Shown here one piece after another: positions 36,541 to 45,109 of a stretch of DNA of 64,000 bases. The notes under the pieces were generated by a model. It saw only the letters and a list, made by a program, of their open reading frames with translations. It was not told the DNA's origin and ran no database searches. This DNA comes from Teichococcus aerophilus (GTDB lineage Bacteria; Pseudomonadota; Alphaproteobacteria; Acetobacterales; Acetobacteraceae). The stretch spans positions 1 to 64,000 of the forward strand of contig NZ_JACTVA010000028.1 in the NCBI RefSeq assembly GCF_014490485.1, written 5' to 3'. Numbering within the stretch: the stretch's first letter is position 1; each line of letters opens with the position of its first letter. The position numbers and the translations under genes were made by a program.

Positions 36541-37302
36541 TCAGCCGCCGCCGTCGATCGTCAGCACCGTGCCGGAGGTGTAGCCGGAGCGCGGGCTGGC
36601 CAGGAAGGCGATGGCATCGCCGATCTCCGCCGGGTGCGCCGGGCGGGCGAAGGGCATGTCCTGGAACATCTCCTGCCAGCGCTCGGCATCGCCCAGCGTG
36701 GTCTCGGCCCAGTGGCGCGCCAGCATGGTCTGCCGGTCCGTCGCCACCGGGCCGGGATTGATGCCGACGACGCGCAGCCCGTCCTTGTGGCTGCCACGTC
36801 CCAGCGCGCGGGTGAAGGCCATCAGCGCCGCGTTGCCGCTGGCGCCGGCGATGTAGGCGGTGGGGAATTTCTCGCCGGCGGCGCCGATGACGTTGACGAT
36901 GACGCCGCGCCCCCGGGCCGCCATGCGCGGGTACAGGGCGCGGGTCAGCGAGATGAAGCCGAAGACCTTCAGGTCCCACGCCTGCCGCCAGCGGTCGTTC
37001 TCCACCTGCTGCAGCGTGCCGGGCGGGATGGCACCGGCATTGTTGACCAGCAGGTCCAGCTCGCCCACCGCATCGGCCAGGCGCTGCACTTCTTCCTCCC
37101 GCGACAGGTCCGCCGGCAGGGTCTGCACCGCCACCTGGTATTCGCCGCGCAGGGTGCTGGCGGCGGCATCCAGCGTGGCGGGGTCTCGCGCCACCAGCAG
37201 CAGGCTGCACCCTTCGGCCGCCAGCGCCCGTGCCGCCGCCAGGCCGATGCCCTTTGAGCCGCCGGTTACCACCGCCCGCCAACCCTGCATGCCGAGGTCC
37301 AT
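36541..37302 (-). CDS. SDR-fold protein lacking the classical catalytic Ser/Lys
   Basis: 253 residues. VVTGGSKGIGLAAARALAAEG is the NAD(P) loop and LLVNNAGAIPPG the NNAG motif. The active-site stretch reads VNVIGAAGEKFPTAYIAGASGNAALMAF: the Tyr is present, but the Lys of YxxxK is replaced by Ala and no Ser stands at the usual place. This is the same layout as the PRK06125-type SDR group as I recall it, so it is subfamily-specific, not damage. It stands at the edge of the paa region, upstream of paaI on the other side of a 214-base gap; role unknown. Confidence 0.85.
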   Translation of the reverse strand: MDLGMQGWRAVVTGGSKGIGLAAARALAAEGCSLLLVARDPATLDAAASTLRGEYQVAVQTLPADLSREEEVQRLADAVGELDLLVNNAGAIPPGTLQQVENDRWRQAWDLKVFGFISLTRALYPRMAARGRGVIVNVIGAAGEKFPTAYIAGASGNAALMAFTRALGRGSHKDGLRVVGINPGPVATDRQTMLARHWAETTLGDAERWQEMFQDMPFARPAHPAEIGDAIAFLASPRSGYTSGTVLTIDGGG

Positions 37303-37516
37303 CTGCGTGTCCTTCCCTGTCGGCGCGCCGGCCTGGCCGCCATTGGCTGTCTGCGGCGAAGGTTAGAGCGTGATCGCCGCGGGTGACATCACCGAGTTGC
37401 GGAGCCGGAAGAAGGTGCGGGGCATGGTCTGGTTGGAAAGAACGCGCTCCATGGAAGGACGCGGCCCTACGGCGGCGGAGGCGTCATCGAAGCCGTGAGG
37501 CGGCTGCCGCCACGGT

Positions 37517-37993
37517 TCAGTCGGTGACGCTGCCGCCGATCTCGCGCGATTGGCCCTGGAACAGTGCCACGACCTCGCCCTCCGCATCGGTGATGCGGAC
37601 GTCGTAGATGCCGCTGCGGCCGGATTGGGCGGAGAGGCGGGCCTGGGCCGTCAGCACGCTGCCGGCGCGGCCGGGGCGCAGATAGGTGATGCCGCAGGCC
37701 TGGGCGACGGTGCGCCGGTTGAAGCTGTTGCAGGCGAAGGCGAAGGTGCTGTCAGCCAGGGCGAAGAGAAAGCCGCCATGACAGGCGCCATAGCCGTTCA
37801 GCATGCGTGGCTCGACCGTCATGGACATGTCGGCCTCGCCCGGGGCGACGCGCAGCAGGGTCAGGCCGAGGCCTTGGGATGCGGCGTCGTTCCGCCACAT
37901 CGCCGCCGAAGCGGCTTCGGCCCGCGCCTGGGGGTCGGGCGCCTCGGGCGCGGCGGCGTCCGGGCCGGGGGGAAGGGGGGCGTGCTGGGTCAT
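37517..37993 (-). CDS. paaI: Hydroxyphenylacetyl-CoA thioesterase PaaI
   Basis: 158 residues from the ATG at 37993 (GGAGG upstream). Hotdog fold: MLNGYGACHGGFLFALADSTFAFACNS carries the HGGxxxxLAD active-site motif, and QACGITYLRPGRAG and GIYDVRITDAEGEVVALFQG follow. In the paa pathway it releases CoA from dead-end ring-hydroxylated or misdirected thioesters. It is divergent from paaX, and a TetR-type operator lies 33 bases before its start. Confidence 0.93.
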   Translation of the reverse strand: MTQHAPLPPGPDAAAPEAPDPQARAEAASAAMWRNDAASQGLGLTLLRVAPGEADMSMTVEPRMLNGYGACHGGFLFALADSTFAFACNSFNRRTVAQACGITYLRPGRAGSVLTAQARLSAQSGRSGIYDVRITDAEGEVVALFQGQSREIGGSVTD

Positions 37994-38025
37994 TCTTGGT
38001 CCTCCGTCCGGGCAGCGTGTCATTC

Positions 38026-38043
38026 ACCGGTCGGACGGTCAAA
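38026..38043. promoter_or_regulatory. TetR-type operator site A (paaI)
   Basis: ACCGGTCGGACGGTCAAA matches the motif found at 47337, 61053 and 61107. It lies 33 bases upstream of the paaI start in the paaI/paaX gap. Confidence 0.7.
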
Positions 38044-38183
38044 CAAGCGGGGCGGCAGTGCGGTGCTAGCGAGGGTCCAAAGCATGGCCGGTGCAGCGGA
38101 GATGCCCGCACCTTGCGGTTCGTCGGCGTGGTCCGTGTCTTGGGGTGATTCCACCCTGGGCGATCCCGCATTAGAACAGGCGC

Positions 38184-39044
38184 ATGACCGCCGCGCCGCT
38201 GCAGGACATCCTGCGCCATCTGAACAATGCTCCCTCCCGCACCTGGTCGGTCGTCATCACGGTGTTCGGCGATGCGGTCGTGCCGCGTGGCGGCGCCATC
38301 AGCCTGGCGACGCTGACCGAGATCTTCCAGGGTATGGGCGTGGCCGAAGGGGCGGTGCGGACGGCGATGTCCCGCCTCTCGGCCGATGGCTGGCTGGAAC
38401 GCCGGCGCCAGGGCCGCAACAGCTTCTACCAGCTGGCCGCGAAAGGGGAGGCGACCTTCGCGGAGGCCGCCGCCCGGATCTACGGCGCCCAGCCGGCCAA
38501 CTCTCTGCCACGCTTCCGGCTGGTGCTGGCGGATAGGGGCGAGGCTCGGGCCGCCCTGTTGCAGGCCGGCTTCGGCCAGGCGCAGCCGGGGCTGTGGATG
38601 GCGCCGGAGGGCGTGAAGGTGCCCGCGGCTGCGGCAGATGCCATCACCGTCCTGGCCGATGCCAGCCAGGAGGACGCCCGGCGGCTGGCGGCGCAATGCT
38701 GGCCGCTGGAGGAACTGGCGGAGAGCTATCACCACTTCGTCGCCGCCTTCGCCCCGCTGGCACGCTGGTTGGAGCAGGGCCACGCCCTGGCGGGGCTGGA
38801 TGCCCTGGTGGCGCGGGTGCTGCTCATCCATGAATACCGCCGCGCCGTGCTGCGCCACCCGCCTTTGCCGCGCGGCCTGCTGCCGGCGGCCTGGGCCGGG
38901 GATGCGGCGCGCAGCCTCTGCGCCTCGCTGTACCGGGGCCTGATGCCGGCATCCGAGGCGTGGCTGGATGCCCATGCGGTCAGGGCCGAGGGTCCCTTGC
39001 CAGCGGCTGGCGCGGGCTTGGCCGCCCGCTTCCCCGGGCCGTAA
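38184..39044 (+). CDS. paaX: Phenylacetic acid degradation repressor PaaX
   Basis: 286 residues. The N-terminal winged HTH carries [65 protein letters not shown], the PaaX signature. The central PaaX-type and C-terminal domains follow ([25 protein letters not shown]). The known effector is phenylacetyl-CoA. It precedes paaA on the same strand with an 86-base gap holding the paa promoter, so it most likely represses paaABCDE. Confidence 0.95.
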   Translation: MTAAPLQDILRHLNNAPSRTWSVVITVFGDAVVPRGGAISLATLTEIFQGMGVAEGAVRTAMSRLSADGWLERRRQGRNSFYQLAAKGEATFAEAAARIYGAQPANSLPRFRLVLADRGEARAALLQAGFGQAQPGLWMAPEGVKVPAAAADAITVLADASQEDARRLAAQCWPLEELAESYHHFVAAFAPLARWLEQGHALAGLDALVARVLLIHEYRRAVLRHPPLPRGLLPAAWAGDAARSLCASLYRGLMPASEAWLDAHAVRAEGPLPAAGAGLAARFPGP

Positions 39045-39061
39045 AGCGTTACCGATTTTTC

Positions 39062-39089
39062 TTGGATTGCGGAGAAAATGTTTTATATT
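39062..39089 (+). promoter_or_regulatory. Probable promoter of paaABCDE
   Basis: TTGGAT (39062-39067), 16 bases, TATATT (39084-39089) in an AT-rich stretch between paaX and paaA. I do not find the enterobacterial PaaX operator word TGATTC here; the PaaX site may differ or overlap the -10. Confidence 0.5.
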
Positions 39090-39130
39090 TCCCGCTAAGG
39101 ACCCATCCCCGACGGTCCAGGAGGACGGCC

Positions 39131-40138
39131 ATGTACACCCAGGCGCTCAACGCCCGTGACGATGCCCCTGCCATTCGTCCGGCCGAGGAACTGGAGCAGG
39201 AAGCCCGCTTCCAGGCGCGCGTCGATGCCGAGGAGCGCATCGAGGCCAATGACTGGATGCCGGCCGCCTACCGCAAGACGCTGGTCCGCCAGATCTCCCA
39301 GCACGCGCATTCCGAGATCGTCGGCATGCTGCCGGAGGGGAACTGGATTACCCGCGCGCCCTCCCTCCGCCGCAAGGCCGCGTTGCTGGCCAAGGTGCAG
39401 GATGAATGCGGCCACGGCCTGTATCTCTATGCCGCCGCCGAGACGCTGGGCGTGACGCGGGAGGAACTGACGGAGCAGCTGCTCAGCGGCCGCGCCAAGT
39501 ATTCCTCCATCTTCAACTATCCGACGCTGACCTGGGCGGATATGGGCGCGATCGGCTGGCTGGTGGATGGCGCCGCCATCATGAACCAGATCCCGCTCTG
39601 CCGTTGTTCCTATGGCCCCTATGCCCGCGCCATGATCCGCGTGTGCAAGGAGGAGAGCTTCCACCAGCGCCAGGGCTACGAGATCATGTTGACGCTGTGC
39701 CGCGGCACGCCAGAGCAGAAGGCGATGGCGCAGGAGGCGCTGAACCGCTGGTGGTGGCCCTGCCTGATGATGTTCGGCCCGCCGGATGCCAGCAGCCAGC
39801 ATTCGGACCAGTCCACCCGGTGGAAGATCAAGCGCTTCTCCAACGACGAGCTGCGGCAGAAATTCGTCGATGCCACGGTGCCGCAGGCGGAGTATCTCGG
39901 CCTGACGCTGCCGGACCCTGACCTGCGCTTCGTGCCTGATGAGAGCGGCGACGCCAGCAAGGGCCACTGGGCCTATGGCGAGATCGACTGGGCCGAGTTC
40001 AAGCAGATCCTGGCCGGCAACGGCCCCTGCAACCGGGACCGCCTGGCCGCGCGCAACAAGGCGCATGACGAAGGCGCCTGGGTGCGGGAAGCCGCGCTGG
40101 CCTATGCCGGGAAGCGCCGCGCCCGCCAGGCGGCCTGA
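39131..40138 (+). CDS. paaA: Ring-1,2-phenylacetyl-CoA epoxidase, catalytic subunit PaaA
   Basis: 335 residues. Di-iron subunit that epoxidises the ring of phenylacetyl-CoA. Ferritin-like iron ligands are visible in [56 protein letters not shown] and [13 protein letters not shown] lies upstream of the ATG. First gene of paaABCDE, 10 bases before paaB. Length and sequence are typical. Confidence 0.97.
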   Translation: MYTQALNARDDAPAIRPAEELEQEARFQARVDAEERIEANDWMPAAYRKTLVRQISQHAHSEIVGMLPEGNWITRAPSLRRKAALLAKVQDECGHGLYLYAAAETLGVTREELTEQLLSGRAKYSSIFNYPTLTWADMGAIGWLVDGAAIMNQIPLCRCSYGPYARAMIRVCKEESFHQRQGYEIMLTLCRGTPEQKAMAQEALNRWWWPCLMMFGPPDASSQHSDQSTRWKIKRFSNDELRQKFVDATVPQAEYLGLTLPDPDLRFVPDESGDASKGHWAYGEIDWAEFKQILAGNGPCNRDRLAARNKAHDEGAWVREAALAYAGKRRARQAA

Positions 40139-40148
40139 GGAAACACCG

Positions 40149-40448
40149 ATGTCCACGCAGACCAACAAGACCGTCACCCCGCTGTGGGAGGTGTTCATCC
40201 GCAGCCGCAACGGCCTGGCGCACAAGCATGTCGGTTCCCTGCACGCGGCGGACGCCACGCTGGCGCTGCAGGCAGCGCGGGATGTCTATACGCGGCGGGG
40301 GGAGGGGCTCTCGATCTGGGTGGTGCCGTCCAATGCCATCACCGCCTCCGACCCCGGCGAGAAGGGCATGATGTTCGAGCCCGCCGAGAGCAAGATCTAT
40401 CGCCACCCGACCTTCTACGAGGTGCCCGACGAAGTCGGGCACATGTAA
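40149..40448 (+). CDS. paaB: Phenylacetyl-CoA epoxidase subunit PaaB
   Basis: 99 residues, normal for PaaB. PLWEVFIRSRNGLAHKHVGSLHAADATLALQAARDVYTRRGEG and SIWVVPSNAI are diagnostic. Small subunit that bridges PaaAC heterodimers in the multicomponent epoxidase. Lies between paaA and paaC with gaps of about 10 bases. Confidence 0.97.
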   Translation: MSTQTNKTVTPLWEVFIRSRNGLAHKHVGSLHAADATLALQAARDVYTRRGEGLSIWVVPSNAITASDPGEKGMMFEPAESKIYRHPTFYEVPDEVGHM

Positions 40449-40458
40449 GGGCCGGCGC

Positions 40459-41235
40459 ATGACCACGACATCGATCCGCGTCGTCGAGACGCCGCTGGTA
40501 CTGTACGCGCTGCGCCGCGCCGATGACGCGCTGGTGCTGGGGCACCGCCTCTCCGAATGGTGCGGGCATGCGCCGGCGCTGGAGGAGGACATGGCGCTGG
40601 CGAATATTGGCCTGGACCTGCTGGGGCAGGCGCGCTCCCTCTACAGCTACGCGGCCGAGATGGAGGCGGCGGGCCATACCGAGGACGACTTCGCCTTCCA
40701 CCGCGATGCCCCGCAATACCGCAACCTGCTGCTGGCCGAGCTGCCGAATGGCGACTTCGCCCGCACCATCCTGCGGCAGTTCTTCTACGCCGCCTTCGCC
40801 GACCTGTACTGGCGCGCCATGATGGCCTCGCCTGACCCGACCCTGGCGGCGATCGCCGCGAAGTCGGAGAAAGAGACCGCCTACCATCTGCGCCACTCCG
40901 CCGAATGGGTGATCCGCCTGGGCGATGGCACGGAGGAAAGCCACCGCCGCGCCGCCGATGCCGTGGCCTATCTCTGGCCCTATACCGGCGAGATGTTCGA
41001 GGCCGACGCGGCCGAGCGCGCGCTGGTCGATGCCGGCACCGTGCTGGACCCCGCCGGTTTCCGCGATGCCTGGGACAAGACCGTCAGCGATATCCTGGCC
41101 GAGGCGACGTTGGAAAAGCCGGCAGCCGGATGGATGCAGCAGGGCGGCCGCAGCGGCCGCCACAGCGAGCATCTGGGCCACCTGCTGGCGGTGATGCAAT
41201 CCGTGCCCCGCGCCATTCCCGGCGCCACTTGGTGA
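40459..41235 (+). CDS. paaC: Phenylacetyl-CoA epoxidase structural subunit PaaC
   Basis: 258 residues. Ferritin-like but inactive partner of PaaA. VLGHRLSEWCGHAPALEEDMALANIGLDLLGQAR, FARTILRQFFYAAFADLYW and KSEKETAYHLRHSAEWVIRLGDGTEES match the family throughout. Its stop overlaps a possible GTG start of paaD. Confidence 0.97.
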   Translation: MTTTSIRVVETPLVLYALRRADDALVLGHRLSEWCGHAPALEEDMALANIGLDLLGQARSLYSYAAEMEAAGHTEDDFAFHRDAPQYRNLLLAELPNGDFARTILRQFFYAAFADLYWRAMMASPDPTLAAIAAKSEKETAYHLRHSAEWVIRLGDGTEESHRRAADAVAYLWPYTGEMFEADAAERALVDAGTVLDPAGFRDAWDKTVSDILAEATLEKPAAGWMQQGGRSGRHSEHLGHLLAVMQSVPRAIPGATW

Positions 41236-41240
41236 ACGGC

Positions 41241-41750
41241 ATGACCCAGCTCGATAACGGACTGGGCGACGAAGTGCTGCGGCGGAAGGCCATCGAGGCC
41301 GCGAGCACGGTGGTGGACCCGGAGATCCCGGTACTGACCATCGCCGATCTGGGCGTGCTGCGGGACGTGACGGTGCAGGGCGGGCATGTCCGCGTGGACA
41401 TCACCCCCACCTATTCCGGCTGCCCGGCGATGAACATGATCGCGGTGGAGATCGACCTGGCGCTCTCCCGCGCCGGGATCGAGGATAAGGAGGTGCGGAC
41501 CGTACTGGCCCCCGCCTGGACCACCGACTGGATGACCGAGGAAGGCCGCCGCAAGCTGCGCGAATACGGTGTTGCCCCACCGCAGCCAGGCACTGGCCGC
41601 CGCGCGCTGTTTGGCCAGGACGTCGTCGCCTGCCCGCAATGCGGCTCGACGCAGACGCACCAGTTGGCGGAGTTCGGCTCCACCTCGTGCAAGGCACTGT
41701 GGCGGTGCGAAAGCTGCCGCGAGCCTTTCGATTATTTCAAATGCCACTGA
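41241..41750 (+). CDS. paaD: Phenylacetyl-CoA epoxidase accessory protein PaaD
   Basis: 169 residues. DUF59/MIP18-type Fe-S assembly domain (TVVDPEIPVLTIADLGVLRDV, TPTYSGCPAMNMI) followed by a zinc-ribbon tail with two Cys pairs (CPQCGST and CESCREPFDYFKCH). Thought to mature the Fe-S or di-iron centres of the epoxidase. ATG chosen; a GTG at 41232 overlapping the paaC stop (GTGA) is an alternative. The next gene, paaE, is separated by a 328-base gap filled by repeat cassette 1. Confidence 0.96.
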   Translation: MTQLDNGLGDEVLRRKAIEAASTVVDPEIPVLTIADLGVLRDVTVQGGHVRVDITPTYSGCPAMNMIAVEIDLALSRAGIEDKEVRTVLAPAWTTDWMTEEGRRKLREYGVAPPQPGTGRRALFGQDVVACPQCGSTQTHQLAEFGSTSCKALWRCESCREPFDYFKCH

Positions 41751-41779
41751 GGCGGGGGGCTTCTGCGGTTTCGGTGGGA

Positions 41780-42029
41780 GGAAGGCCGGGGGAAGAATTC
41801 CCCGGACCCCTTCTTTTTGTCTGCGAGTTTGCCGTTGCGGCCCGAAGCAGGCGCAGGCGCCATGATGATTTTATCAATGGGCCACGCGGGCTGAACACTC
41901 CGTCGCCGGAGGTCCTAGACCTCCGGCGCGAACCGGCCGTGTCTCAAACCGGCCAGGCTCTCCAACAGCCACGCCAGCCAAAACTCGAAAAAGGAAAAGG
42001 GGTCCGGAGAATTTTTCCCCCGGCCTTCC
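41780..42029. repeat. Inverted-repeat terminator cassette, copy 1
   Basis: Left arm (from 41780) with the self-complementary words CCGGGG/CCCCGG, then CCCCTTCTTTTT. The right arm (to 42029) is its reverse complement with small changes. The core hairpin GCCGGAGGTC-CTA-GACCTCCGGC lies at 41905-41927. It sits inside the paa operon between paaD and paaE, the only copy between two co-directional genes. Confidence 0.85.
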
Positions 42030-42078
42030 GCCCCGCCCTCGTGGCGCCACACCCCATTCAGCCCTGACGGGAACGGCC

Positions 42079-43179
42079 ATGTCCGCGACCACGACGACCA
42101 GCACCCCGCGCTTCCACCGCTTGCGCATCGCCGACCTGAAGCGGGAGACGCGCGATGCCGTCTCCATCGCCTTCGAGGTGCCGGCGGAGATGCGGGAACT
42201 TTATGCCTTCCAGCCCGGCCAGTACCTGACGCTGCGTACGACGCTGGAGGATGAGGAAGTCCGCCGTTCCTATTCCATCTGCTCCGGCCCGGATGATGGG
42301 GAACTGCGCATCGCGGTAAAGCAGGTGGATGGCGGCGCGTTTTCCACCTGGGCCAATACGGCGCTGCATGCGGGCGATGAGCTGGATGTGATGACGCCGA
42401 CGGGCCGCTTCGGCGTGGCGCATGCCGCCGGGCAGGCGCGCCTCCATGTCGGCTTCGCGGCGGGGTCCGGCATCACGCCGATCCTCTCCATTGCGCGTGG
42501 CATTCTGGCGCGGGAGAAGGAGAGCCGCTTCTTCCTGTTCTACGGCAACCGCTCCGGTGGCGAGATGCTGTTCCGGGAACAGCTGGAGGAGCTGAAGGAC
42601 CGCTTCCTCGGCCGGCTTTCCGTCTTCCATGTGCTGTCCCAGGAGGAACAGGACATCCCGATCCTGAACGGCCGCCTGGATGGCGAGAAGGTGCGGGTGC
42701 TGCTGCGCCACATCGTACCGGCCGAGCAGGTGGACCACATCTTCGTCTGCGGCCCCACCGGCATGAGCGACGATATCGACGCCACGCTGCGCGAGATGGG
42801 CGTGCCGGAGGACCGCGTGCATATCGAGCGCTTCGTCTCCGCCCTGGGCGGCAAGCCGCGGCCGCGGCCGGTGCCCAGCGTGGCGGAAGCCGGGGCGGCG
42901 CATCGCATGGCCTCCCTGATCGTCGATGGCAATCGGCGGGACGTGAAGGTGGCGGAGGGCGAGGCCATCCTGGACGCCGCCCTGCGCGCCGGGCTGGACC
43001 TTCCCTATGCCTGCAAGGGCGGCATGTGCAGCACCTGCCGCGCCAAGGTGGTGGAGGGCAGCGTGGAGATGGAGGTGAACTACTCGCTGGAGCCGTGGGA
43101 GACCAAGGCCGGCTTCGTGCTGACCTGCCAGGCCCGCCTGACCAGTGAGCACGTGGTGATCGACTACGATCAGATGTGA
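42079..43179 (+). CDS. paaE: Phenylacetyl-CoA epoxidase reductase PaaE
   Basis: 366 residues. The N-terminal FAD domain (RSYSICSGP; QPGQYLTL), NAD-binding part (GFAAGSGITPILSIARGIL; FVCGPTGMSDDI) and C-terminal plant-type 2Fe-2S domain (CKGGMCSTCRAKV with a later CQA) are intact. Passes electrons from NADPH to PaaA. Separated from paaABCD by repeat cassette 1, so its expression may need read-through or its own promoter. Confidence 0.96.
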   Translation: MSATTTTSTPRFHRLRIADLKRETRDAVSIAFEVPAEMRELYAFQPGQYLTLRTTLEDEEVRRSYSICSGPDDGELRIAVKQVDGGAFSTWANTALHAGDELDVMTPTGRFGVAHAAGQARLHVGFAAGSGITPILSIARGILAREKESRFFLFYGNRSGGEMLFREQLEELKDRFLGRLSVFHVLSQEEQDIPILNGRLDGEKVRVLLRHIVPAEQVDHIFVCGPTGMSDDIDATLREMGVPEDRVHIERFVSALGGKPRPRPVPSVAEAGAAHRMASLIVDGNRRDVKVAEGEAILDAALRAGLDLPYACKGGMCSTCRAKVVEGSVEMEVNYSLEPWETKAGFVLTCQARLTSEHVVIDYDQM

Positions 43180-43321
43180 GGACCGGGACGGCGGCCCCGG
43201 CTACCCATAGCGCCAGCGGGGCGGGCCGACCCAGGGTTCCCTTCCTCCCGCGCACCGGGGTCGGGCCGCCCATCCAAACGTGAAGCCTCGCCCCTGCTGC
43301 GCCGGCTGGACCTCTGCGGCT

Positions 43322-44824
43322 ATGCTGCGCCGCATGCGGCGGATATGGGCGTGGATCTGGCGGTGGCGGCGGTGGTTCCGGTGGGGGGTGGGGGCAGGCT
43401 TGCTCATCGCCGCCGGCATCTACGCGGCCCTGTGGCTGGAAGCGCGGGAGGCCCTGCTCTCCAGCGACCCTGAGCGCCGCGCGGCACAGCTGACGCTACC
43501 GGAGCAGGAAAGCGCGGTGATGCTCCGGCTGAACCTGCCACTGGAACTGCTACGCCAGGCGGCGGACCGCGCCCTGCCCGCCGAGTTCCGCCAGACCAGC
43601 CAGGACGGCGCCGCCAGCCGCTACGACATCACCATCCGCCGCACCGGCAACTTCACCCTGTCCGAGGCCGACGGCAAGCTGCGTGCCCGCGCCGGCATGG
43701 CGGTGAACGGCACGGTCGGCCTGGGGGGCGGCCTGGCCAGCTTCCTCGGTCTCGGCGAGAAGAATATCGACGCCGCCGCCGAGGTGGCGGTGGATTTCGA
43801 CATCGGCGCCGATAACCGCTGGTGCCCCTCGGTCGGCATCGTCGTCCACTATGGCTGGACGCGCACGCCGCGGCTGGAAGTCGTCGGCGGCGTCTGGGTC
43901 GGTATCGAGGAACGGGTGAAGGCGCAGGTGGAAACCGCGCTGCGCGGGTTGCCGGACCAACTGCAGGCGCTGCTGCCCTGCTCCGTCATCCGCGAACAGG
44001 CGCTGGCCCTGTGGCAGCCCCGCAGCATCGAGGTACAACTGCCGGCCGCGCCGCCGCTCTATGTCGGCTTCCAGCCGCAATCCATCGGCCTGTCCGAGGT
44101 CACGGTGGAACCGCGCAGTTTGCGGATGATGCTGGGGCTGCGCGCCCGCACCACCATGGCCTCCACCCGCCCCAGGCTGGGGCCGCCCACCACCCTGCCG
44201 GCGCTGCACGCCCTGCCGGAGCGATGGTCCGACCGCGATGGCCGGCTCCGCCTCTCCCTGCCCATCCGCGCCGGCTACGACATGGTGCGGGACTGGCTGA
44301 TGGGCGAGTTCGGCGGGCGGGACATCCCCTTCGTCACGCCGCTCGGCACCGTGCAGCTGCGGGTGAAGCAAATCTTCCTCTACCCCAGTGCCCCTGCGAT
44401 CGCGATGGCGGTGACCTTCGATGTCCGCATGCCCGACCCTTGGCCGGACACTACCGGCCAGGTGGTCTTCTCCGCCCGCCCCGTGCTGAGCCAGGGCGGC
44501 ACGCGGGTCGGCCTGACCGACCTGCGCTTCTCCCGCAACCTGGACAGCGTCACCTGGTCCCTCGCCACCATCCTGTTCGAGCAGCAAATCCGCGACATGC
44601 TGCGCGACGTGGCAGTGTACGACCTGAAGGACGTCATGGACGGCGCCGTCTCCGCCCTTCGCCAGCGCCTGGCCGACCCCAACCTGACCCACGGCCTGCG
44701 CGTCACCCTGACCCGCCCCAGCATCCGGCTGGAGCAGGTGGTGCCGGAGAACGACGCGCTGACCGTGCTGGGCACCGCCGAAGCCGGGATGGAAGCGGAG
44801 ATTACCGCGTTGCCGTTCCGCTAG
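43322..44824 (+). CDS. DUF4403 family membrane-anchored protein
   Basis: 500 residues from the ATG at 43322; a GTG 42 bases upstream extends the frame but adds nothing family-like. A basic/Trp-rich start and one membrane helix (WGVGAGLLIAAGIYAALWL, about 20-38) anchor a large periplasmic domain. NLPLELLRQAADRALP, RTGNFTLSEADGKLRARAGMAVNGTVG and LRVKQIFLYPSAPAIAMAVTFDV fit DUF4403, a likely lipid-binding beta-rich family. Unrelated to phenylacetate; it sits between paaE and the convergent paaK. Confidence 0.82.
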   Translation: MLRRMRRIWAWIWRWRRWFRWGVGAGLLIAAGIYAALWLEAREALLSSDPERRAAQLTLPEQESAVMLRLNLPLELLRQAADRALPAEFRQTSQDGAASRYDITIRRTGNFTLSEADGKLRARAGMAVNGTVGLGGGLASFLGLGEKNIDAAAEVAVDFDIGADNRWCPSVGIVVHYGWTRTPRLEVVGGVWVGIEERVKAQVETALRGLPDQLQALLPCSVIREQALALWQPRSIEVQLPAAPPLYVGFQPQSIGLSEVTVEPRSLRMMLGLRARTTMASTRPRLGPPTTLPALHALPERWSDRDGRLRLSLPIRAGYDMVRDWLMGEFGGRDIPFVTPLGTVQLRVKQIFLYPSAPAIAMAVTFDVRMPDPWPDTTGQVVFSARPVLSQGGTRVGLTDLRFSRNLDSVTWSLATILFEQQIRDMLRDVAVYDLKDVMDGAVSALRQRLADPNLTHGLRVTLTRPSIRLEQVVPENDALTVLGTAEAGMEAEITALPFR

Positions 44825-44838
44825 GGCGTTGGGGGAGA

Positions 44839-45085
44839 GGAAGGCCGGGGAAGGAATTCCCTCGGACCCCTTCTTTTCTTTTTTCGAGTTTCGGGTGGGG
44901 CTGTTAAGAGGGCTTGCTTGAGAGCCGGCTGGGTGCGCCGGAGGTCCTAGACCTCCGGCGACTGACGGTTCAGCCCGCACGGCCCATGATAAATATCATC
45001 AAGCAGCGTTTGCTCTCATCTCTGCAGCGCTTCGCGAAACTCGCAGAAAAAAGAAGGGGTCCGGGGAATTCCTTCCCCGGCCTTC
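44839..45085. repeat. Inverted-repeat terminator cassette, copy 2
   Basis: Same arms as copy 1 (CCCCTTCTTTTCTTTTTTC after the left arm; AGAAGGGGTCCGGGGAATTC in the right). The interior, including the GGAGGTCCTAGACCTCC hairpin, is in the opposite orientation to copy 1. Lies between two converging genes (DUF4403 and paaK). Confidence 0.87.
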
Positions 45086-45109
45086 AACCTTGCTTCCCCT
45101 GCAGGCCAC

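Noticed and set aside
39045-39130. Enterobacterial-type PaaX operator before paaA
   Set aside because: The word TGATTC and its spaced complement are not present; only a promoter can be supported.
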